Of a DNA stretch of 8,907 nt, positions 5,794 through 8,907 are shown one piece after another. The notes under the pieces are model-generated. The model did not search any database and was not told the origin of the DNA. It saw only the letters and a program-made list of their open reading frames with translations. Made by a program: the position numbers and the translations under genes. Positions within the stretch are counted from its first letter, which is position 1. Every line of letters begins with the position of its first letter. Source of the stretch: Massiliimalia sp964370215 (lineage in GTDB: Bacteria > Bacillota > Clostridia > Oscillospirales > Ruminococcaceae); the NCBI GenBank assembly GCA_964370215.1, contig CAYJIM010000085.1, forward strand, positions 1 to 8,907, read 5' to 3'.

Positions 5794-6312
5794 ATGGCGG
5801 AAAACGCAAAATGGTATGTGATTCACACCTATTCCGGATATGAGAATAAAGTTTCTCAAAACATCGAAAAAGTTGTGGAAAACCGTGGCTTTCAAGAATT
5901 GATTCAAGAAGTGCGGGTGCCAACTGAAAAAGTGTTGGAAGTCAAAGACGATAAAACACGTGAAGTGGAACGCAAAATTTTCCCGGGATATGTGTTGGTG
6001 AAAATGGTATTGACAGACGACTCATGGTATGTTGTCCGCAATATCCGTGGGGTAACCGGCTTTGTCGGTTCCACCACAAAACCTGTGCCACTGACTGAGG
6101 CAGAGGTCAAAAAACTGGGCGTGGAAACGGTACAGATCCAGGTCGATTACGAAGTGGGCGACAGCATTACTGTGGTCTCAGGTCCTCTCGCAGGCTTTGG
6201 CGGCGTGGTGGACGAAATCGACACCGAGGCAAACTGTATCAAAGTGACCGTTTCGATGTTTGGCAGACAAACCCCGGTTGAACTGGAACTAAACCAAGTC
6301 AAACGGGTCTAA
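5794..6312 (+). CDS. nusG: Transcription termination/antitermination factor NusG
   Basis: A 172-residue protein of normal NusG length. The NGN domain (about 5-110) contains Trp-Tyr-Val near 7-9, Thr-Tyr-Ser-Gly-Tyr-Glu at 12-17, Phe-Pro-Gly-Tyr-Val-Leu-Val at 63-69 and Gly-Phe-Val-Gly near 89-92; it binds the RNA polymerase clamp. The C-terminal KOW domain (about 120-147) contains the Val-x-Ser-Gly-Pro-Leu-Ala-Gly-Phe signature and contacts ribosomal protein S10 or Rho. The start at 5794 gives the usual Met-Ala-Glu-x-Ala-Lys-Trp-Tyr N-terminus and follows AAAAGGGGAAA. It is 58 nt after secE, and the L1-type hairpin and rplK follow without an intervening terminator. Confidence 0.98.
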   Translation: MAENAKWYVIHTYSGYENKVSQNIEKVVENRGFQELIQEVRVPTEKVLEVKDDKTREVERKIFPGYVLVKMVLTDDSWYVVRNIRGVTGFVGSTTKPVPLTEAEVKKLGVETVQIQVDYEVGDSITVVSGPLAGFGGVVDEIDTEANCIKVTVSMFGRQTPVELELNQVKRV

Positions 6313-6336
6313 GGGAATCCTTTTGAGGATTGCCGC

Positions 6337-6370
6337 GTGGGAGGAAGGACAACCCTTCCGACATGACCAC
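6337..6370 (+). promoter_or_regulatory. L1-binding-site mimic upstream of rplK
   Basis: GTGG (6337-6340) pairs with CCAC (6367-6370). Inside, after an unpaired GA, GGAAGG (6343-6348) pairs with CCTTCC (6354-6359) around ACAAC, leaving GACATGA unpaired on the 3' side. This asymmetric layout (GTGG-GA-GG ... CCG-loop-CCAC) is that of the 23S rRNA L1 stalk, where GGUGGGAGG pairs across a similar asymmetric loop to CCACC. L1 binding here would block rplK translation, whose GGAGGT begins 9 nt later. A small AATCC/GGATT hairpin precedes it at 6316-6331. Confidence 0.75.
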
Positions 6371-6392
6371 TATTTTTGGAGGTGCTATTAAA

Positions 6393-6818
6393 ATGGCTAA
6401 GAAAGTAACAGGATATATCAAACTTCAAATTGCCGCTGGTAAAGCAACACCGGCACCACCTGTAGGTCCTGCATTGGGTCAACATGGTGTCAACATTATG
6501 TCGTTTACCAAAGAATTCAATGAGCGTACAAAAAATGATATCGGTTTGATCATTCCGGTTGTCATTACGGTTTATGCAGACCGTTCGTTCACTTTTGTTA
6601 CCAAAACACCGCCCGCAGCAATTTTGATTAAAAAAGCATGTGGGATCGAAAGTGGTTCGGGTGTACCGAACAAAACAAAAGTTGCAAAAATCACAAAAGA
6701 ACAAATCCAAAAAATCGCTGAGACCAAGATGCCCGACTTGAACGCAGCAACTTTGGAAACTGCAATGAGCATGATAGCAGGTACAGCTCGCTCGATGGGT
6801 GTCGAAGTAGTCGACTAA
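6393..6818 (+). CDS. rplK: 50S ribosomal protein L11
   Basis: A 141-residue L11, the standard length. The start at 6393 (Met-Ala-Lys-Lys-Val) is chosen over the longer in-frame ORF because GGAGGT lies 9 nt upstream and the upstream part overlaps the L1-type hairpin. The N-terminal domain has the conserved Pro-Ala-Pro-Pro-Val-Gly-Pro-Ala-Leu-Gly-Gln at 20-30, and the C-terminal RNA-binding domain follows at about 70-141. L11 binds the GTPase-associated region of 23S rRNA together with L10-L12 and is needed for factor-dependent steps and stringent-response activation. Confidence 0.98.
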   Translation: MAKKVTGYIKLQIAAGKATPAPPVGPALGQHGVNIMSFTKEFNERTKNDIGLIIPVVITVYADRSFTFVTKTPPAAILIKKACGIESGSGVPNKTKVAKITKEQIQKIAETKMPDLNAATLETAMSMIAGTARSMGVEVVD

Positions 6819-6821
6819 GTA

Positions 6822-6862
6822 CCCTGGTGGGAGGAAGATTCCGCTATACACCACTTTTAGGG
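6822..6862 (+). promoter_or_regulatory. L1-binding-site mimic between rplK and rplA
   Basis: GTGG (6827-6830) pairs with CCAC (6851-6854), with GA, then GGA-loop-TCC, then an unpaired GCTATACA on the 3' side: the same asymmetric L1-stalk design as the hairpin before rplK. An outer pairing CCCT (6822-6825) with AGGG (6859-6862) captures the first bases of the rplA AGGGAGG, so formation of the structure would hide the ribosome binding site directly. It starts 4 nt after the rplK stop codon. Confidence 0.75.
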
Positions 6863-6874
6863 AGGAAATTGAGA

Positions 6875-7570
6875 ATGAAACACGGTAAAAAATATAACGA
6901 CAGCGCAAAAGCTTACGATCGCGTAAAACTATTTGACGTCAAAGAAGCTTTGGAAATGGCTGTCACAAATGCGAAAGCAAAATTTGATGAAACAATTGAA
7001 GTTCACGTTCGTTTGGGGGTAGACTCCCGTCACGCTGACCAACAAGTCCGCGGTGCGGTTGTATTGCCAAACGGAACCGGTAGAGACGTGCGCGTCTTGG
7101 CACTTTGTAAAGGCGACAATGTGGAAAAAGCATTGGCAGCTGGCGCAAACTTTGCAGGTTCTGACGAATACGTGGAAAAAATTCAAAACCAAGGTTGGAT
7201 GGACTTTGACGTACTGATCACAACACCGGACATGATGGCTGTTGTTGGTCGTTTGGGTAAAGTCTTGGGGCCTCGTGGTTTGATGCCGTCGCCGAAAGCC
7301 GGTACCGTTACTCCTGATGTCGCAAAAGCGGTAACAGAAGCAAAAGCGGGTAAAATTGAATATCGTTTGGACAAAACAAACATCATTCACTGCCCAATCG
7401 GCAAAGCAAGCTTTGGTGCTGACAAACTCGAAGAAAACTTCGAAGCATTGCTTGGCGCTGTTGTCAAAGCAAAACCGTCCGCTGCAAAAGGCCAATACCT
7501 GAAATCCTGTGTCGTTACTTCGACCATGGGTCCTGGTGTCAAAGTCATGACCGCAAAATACGGCGTATAA
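6875..7570 (+). CDS. rplA: 50S ribosomal protein L1
   Basis: A 231-residue L1 of normal length. The ATG at 6875 is preceded by AGGGAGG; a longer in-frame reading from a GTG at 6827 is rejected because it would translate through the regulatory hairpin. Visible signatures are the Leu-Gly-Val-Asp-x-Arg-His-Ala segment (47-54) and the L1 family motif Gly-Lys-Val-Leu-Gly-Pro-Arg-Gly-Leu-Met-Pro at 128-138. L1 forms the mobile stalk at the E-site and in many bacteria represses its own operon by binding an mRNA copy of its rRNA site; two such sites are visible here. No terminator is seen between rplA and the promoter 7 nt past its stop. Confidence 0.98.
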   Translation: MKHGKKYNDSAKAYDRVKLFDVKEALEMAVTNAKAKFDETIEVHVRLGVDSRHADQQVRGAVVLPNGTGRDVRVLALCKGDNVEKALAAGANFAGSDEYVEKIQNQGWMDFDVLITTPDMMAVVGRLGKVLGPRGLMPSPKAGTVTPDVAKAVTEAKAGKIEYRLDKTNIIHCPIGKASFGADKLEENFEALLGAVVKAKPSAAKGQYLKSCVVTSTMGPGVKVMTAKYGV

Positions 7571-7577
7571 TTTTTGC

Positions 7578-7606
7578 TTGACAAACCAAGAAAAATTTAG
7601 TATAAT
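7578..7606 (+). promoter_or_regulatory. Consensus sigma-A promoter for rplJ-rplL
   Basis: Perfect TTGACA (7578-7583), a 17-nt A/T-rich spacer and perfect TATAAT (7601-7606). Transcription should begin near 7612-7613, just before the L10 leader structure. It gives the L10/L12 genes an independent high-level start, in keeping with L12 being made in several copies per ribosome. Confidence 0.93.
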
Positions 7607-7612
7607 CATAAA

Positions 7613-7817
7613 GCTAAGTATTTTTCTAAAGACAGTAGGTGCTCAATAGAGCTGAAACGCATTTGATGCAGGCCTACCGAGGGGAAACAAAGCGTTTTGT
7701 AATTAGAGTTGTCTTGTGGGCAACTTTGGATAGAAAGCGTGCCCTCCTGTCTTTGGCAGGGGGGCGTTTTCATGCTCCGGAAAAATAACAGGCGTAATAC
7801 TGTATGGAGGTGAAAGA
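7613..7817 (+). promoter_or_regulatory. L10 leader (autoregulatory RNA) upstream of rplJ
   Basis: About 205 nt of structured leader. AAAGACAG (7628-7635) pairs with CTGTCTTT (7747-7754), closing a multibranched fold that contains GTAGG/CCTAC (7635-7639 with 7674-7678), hairpins GCTC-AATA-GAGC and GCAT-TTG-ATGC inside it, and GTTG/CAAC around 7708-7724. This is the layout of the Firmicute L10 leader family, in which L10 complexed with L12 binds the leader. The closing helix overlaps the 5' arm and loop of the terminator at 7741-7770, so the two are exclusive: the leader fold permits readthrough and its loss permits termination. Confidence 0.85.
7741..7770 (+). terminator. Attenuator terminator of the L10 leader
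   Basis: GCCCTCCTG (7741-7749) pairs with CAGGGGGGC (7757-7765), 9 bp with one G-U and a 7-nt loop, followed by GTTTT. The T-tract is short, consistent with a conditional attenuator. It shares bases 7747-7754 with the antiterminator helix of the leader. Confidence 0.8.
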
Positions 7818-8315
7818 ATGCCGAGTCAAAAGATTTTGGGCCAAAAACAACAATATGTTGCTGATTTGGCAGCACAGCTCAAAGGCGCTACCGCTGGGGT
7901 TGTTGTTGACTACAAAGGGATCAACGTTGCAGACGATACTGCACTGCGTAAATCCTTGAGAGAAGCAGGGGTTACCTACACTGTTGTCAAAAACACCATG
8001 TTGAAATTGGCGCTGAAAGAAGCAGGAATCGAAGGTTTGGACGCTGTTTTGGAAGGGACTACTGCCCTTGCAACCCACGCGGAAGATCCGATCGTTGCTG
8101 CAAAAATCTTGGGTGAATTTGCTGATAAGAGCAAAACATTCAAAGTCAAAGCAGGTTTCATGGAAGGGAAATGCCTCAGCGACGCAGAAGTTGTTGCGTT
8201 GGGCAAATTGCCATCCAAAGAGCAACTGGTTGGTCAGTTGGTCAGCGTATTGGTTGCACCGATGCGTGGTCTTGCTGTTGCAATCAATGCAATCGCAGAA
8301 AAAGAAACAGCGTAA
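7818..8315 (+). CDS. rplJ: 50S ribosomal protein L10
   Basis: A 165-residue L10, the base of the ribosomal stalk that anchors L12 dimers. The ATG follows GGAGGTGAAAGA. The N-terminal RNA-binding domain (about 1-130) includes Val-Val-Val-Asp-Tyr-Lys-Gly-Ile near 29-36 and the Val-Lys-Asn-Thr-Met-Leu-Lys-Leu-Ala segment near 57-65. The C-terminal helix (about 135-165), which binds L12 dimers, ends in an Ala/Glu-rich tail. As the second function of the product, free L10-L12 should bind the leader at 7613-7817 and set the level of its own transcript. rplL follows after 123 nt. Confidence 0.98.
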   Translation: MPSQKILGQKQQYVADLAAQLKGATAGVVVDYKGINVADDTALRKSLREAGVTYTVVKNTMLKLALKEAGIEGLDAVLEGTTALATHAEDPIVAAKILGEFADKSKTFKVKAGFMEGKCLSDAEVVALGKLPSKEQLVGQLVSVLVAPMRGLAVAINAIAEKETA

Positions 8316-8330
8316 ATTTATGCTGTCGAT

Positions 8331-8346
8331 TGCCGTTTAAACGGCA
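8331..8346 (+). repeat. 16-bp perfect palindrome between rplJ and rplL
   Basis: TGCCGTTTAAACGGCA is a perfect inverted repeat 15 nt after the rplJ stop. A second TGCC at 8362-8365 can pair with the GGCA of either neighbour at 8343-8346 or 8350-8353. No T-tract follows, so it is more likely an RNA processing or stability hairpin than a terminator; a bound protein dimer is a further possibility. Confidence 0.6.
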
Positions 8347-8397
8347 CGTGGCAGGTGGTTTTGCCGCTTGACACTCCATTAAAAATGAAAAAGAAAT

Positions 8398-8417
8398 GAA
8401 ATGTCAAAAGACATTTC
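8398..8417 (+). promoter_or_regulatory. Hairpin just before the rplL ribosome binding site
   Basis: GAAATGTC and GACATTTC form a perfect 8-bp stem around AAAA, 7 nt before GGGAGG of rplL. Such a hairpin in front of the L12 gene could protect a processed 5' end or expose the ribosome binding site, in keeping with L12 being made in excess of L10. The role is inferred from position only. Confidence 0.6.
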
Positions 8418-8438
8418 CATTATGGGAGGATTATTACC

Positions 8439-8807
8439 ATGGCTGATATCGCAAAATTTATTGAAGAAATCAAATCCATGAGCGTTTTGGAACTGAACGA
8501 TCTGGTAAAAGCAATCGAAGAAGAATTTGGTGTTTCCGCTGCTGCTCCAGTTATGATGGCTGGTGGCGCTGCTCCGGCTGCTGCTGCAGAAGAAAAAACC
8601 GAATTTGACGTTGTGTTGGCTGACGCTGGCGCAGAAAAAATCAAAGTTATCAAAGTTGTTCGCGAAGTTACAGGCCTCGGCTTGAAAGAAGCGAAAGCAA
8701 TCGTTGACGAAGCTCCAAAAACCTTGAAAGAAGCTGTTTCTAAAGAAGCTGCTGAAGAAATCAAAGGCAAATTGGAAGAAGTTGGCGCGAAAGTAGAAGT
8801 GAAATAA
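8439..8807 (+). CDS. rplL: 50S ribosomal protein L7/L12
   Basis: A 122-residue L12, the multicopy acidic stalk protein that recruits translation GTPases. It shows an N-terminal dimerisation and L10-binding domain (1-32, with Ser-Val-Leu-Glu-Leu-Asn-Asp-Leu-Val), an Ala/Gly/Met hinge (33-51), and the C-terminal globular domain (52-122) with Lys-Ile-Lys-Val-Ile-Lys-Val-Val-Arg and Gly-Leu-Gly-Leu-Lys-Glu-Ala-Lys, which contact EF-Tu and EF-G. The start is 10 nt after GGGAGG. It ends the operon segment: a hairpin overlaps the stop codon and a strong terminator follows. Confidence 0.98.
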   Translation: MADIAKFIEEIKSMSVLELNDLVKAIEEEFGVSAAAPVMMAGGAAPAAAAEEKTEFDVVLADAGAEKIKVIKVVREVTGLGLKEAKAIVDEAPKTLKEAVSKEAAEEIKGKLEEVGAKVEVK

Positions 8808-8825
8808 GATTGTTTTTACAATCTT
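8806..8825 (+). repeat. Perfect hairpin overlapping the rplL stop codon
   Basis: AAGATTGT and ACAATCTT form an 8-bp stem around TTTT, beginning inside the TAA stop. No U-run follows, so it is not the terminator itself. It could slow 3' exonucleases or mark an RNA cleavage site between rplL and downstream sequence. Confidence 0.6.
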
Positions 8826-8852
8826 GCTTCAACTTTGTTTGAGCGATATAAG

Positions 8853-8886
8853 GGAAGGTTGTCCAATCGGATAACCTTCCTTTTTT
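8853..8886 (+). terminator. Intrinsic terminator after rplL
   Basis: GGAAGGTT (8853-8860) pairs perfectly with AACCTTCC (8873-8880); a further G-T wobble and TCC/GGA extend the stem around an AATC loop. Six Ts follow at 8881-8886. It should end or strongly reduce transcription after rplL; the last 21 bases of the window show nothing recognisable. Confidence 0.92.
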
Positions 8887-8907
8887 GTGCGTAGGGGACG
8901 GGTCACC

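Noticed and set aside
6309..7609. Long minus-strand ORFs (199 and 226 codons) opposite rplK and rplA.
   Set aside because: Cys/Phe-rich antisense readings of conserved ribosomal protein genes with no recognisable domains.
8368..8396. TTGACA at 8368-8373 as a separate rplL promoter.
   Set aside because: No TATAAT-like hexamer at 15-19 nt downstream; the sequence there is AAGAAA.

Overview
The window reads as a piece of a draft or metagenome-assembled genome from a low-to-mid GC Gram-positive bacterium, most likely a member of Clostridia (Bacillota). The evidence is the presence of RNase Y, strong AGGAGG-type ribosome binding sites, near-perfect sigma-A promoters with 17-bp spacers, a 49-residue four-cysteine L33, and the gene order rpmG-secE-nusG-rplK-rplA-rplJ-rplL. 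I could not place it below class from sequence alone.

Left third (1-2889, minus strand): three tandem paralogous genes of unknown function. The first is cut by the window edge. The second (303-1845) contains a 100-N assembly gap inside a 24-nt tandem repeat, and the gap artificially breaks its frame. The third (1909-2889) is intact. Each begins with the same roughly 50-residue aromatic module. In the two longer ones it is followed by a Pro/Gln- or Ser/Thr-rich linker, a Lys-rich stop, one membrane helix and a conserved acidic domain predicted to lie outside the membrane. This is the least explained part of the window. The N-terminal module has the residue spacing of a WW-like three-strand sheet, and one paralog carries long Pro/Tyr-rich repeats.

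Middle (2933-4905, minus strand): rny, encoding the membrane-anchored mRNA-decay endonuclease RNase Y. It has a clear sigma-A promoter, a long (about 267 nt) leader holding a terminator-like hairpin, and a strong intrinsic terminator that separates it from the paralog cluster.

Right half (5070-8886, plus strand): the translation/secretion/transcription-elongation cluster. A sigma-A promoter drives a leader, which may hold a 42-residue small ORF, followed by rpmG, secE, nusG, rplK and rplA. Two RNA hairpins resembling the L1-binding stalk of 23S rRNA precede rplK and rplA and should allow feedback by L1. A second consensus promoter drives rplJ-rplL through a classical L10 leader with mutually exclusive antiterminator and terminator helices. 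A strong intrinsic terminator follows rplL just before the window ends; rpoB is the usual next gene but is not visible.

Functionally, the right half is conserved core machinery under two ribosomal-protein autoregulatory circuits. RNase Y is transcribed divergently from it. The left third is an accessory family of cell-surface or membrane-linked proteins.
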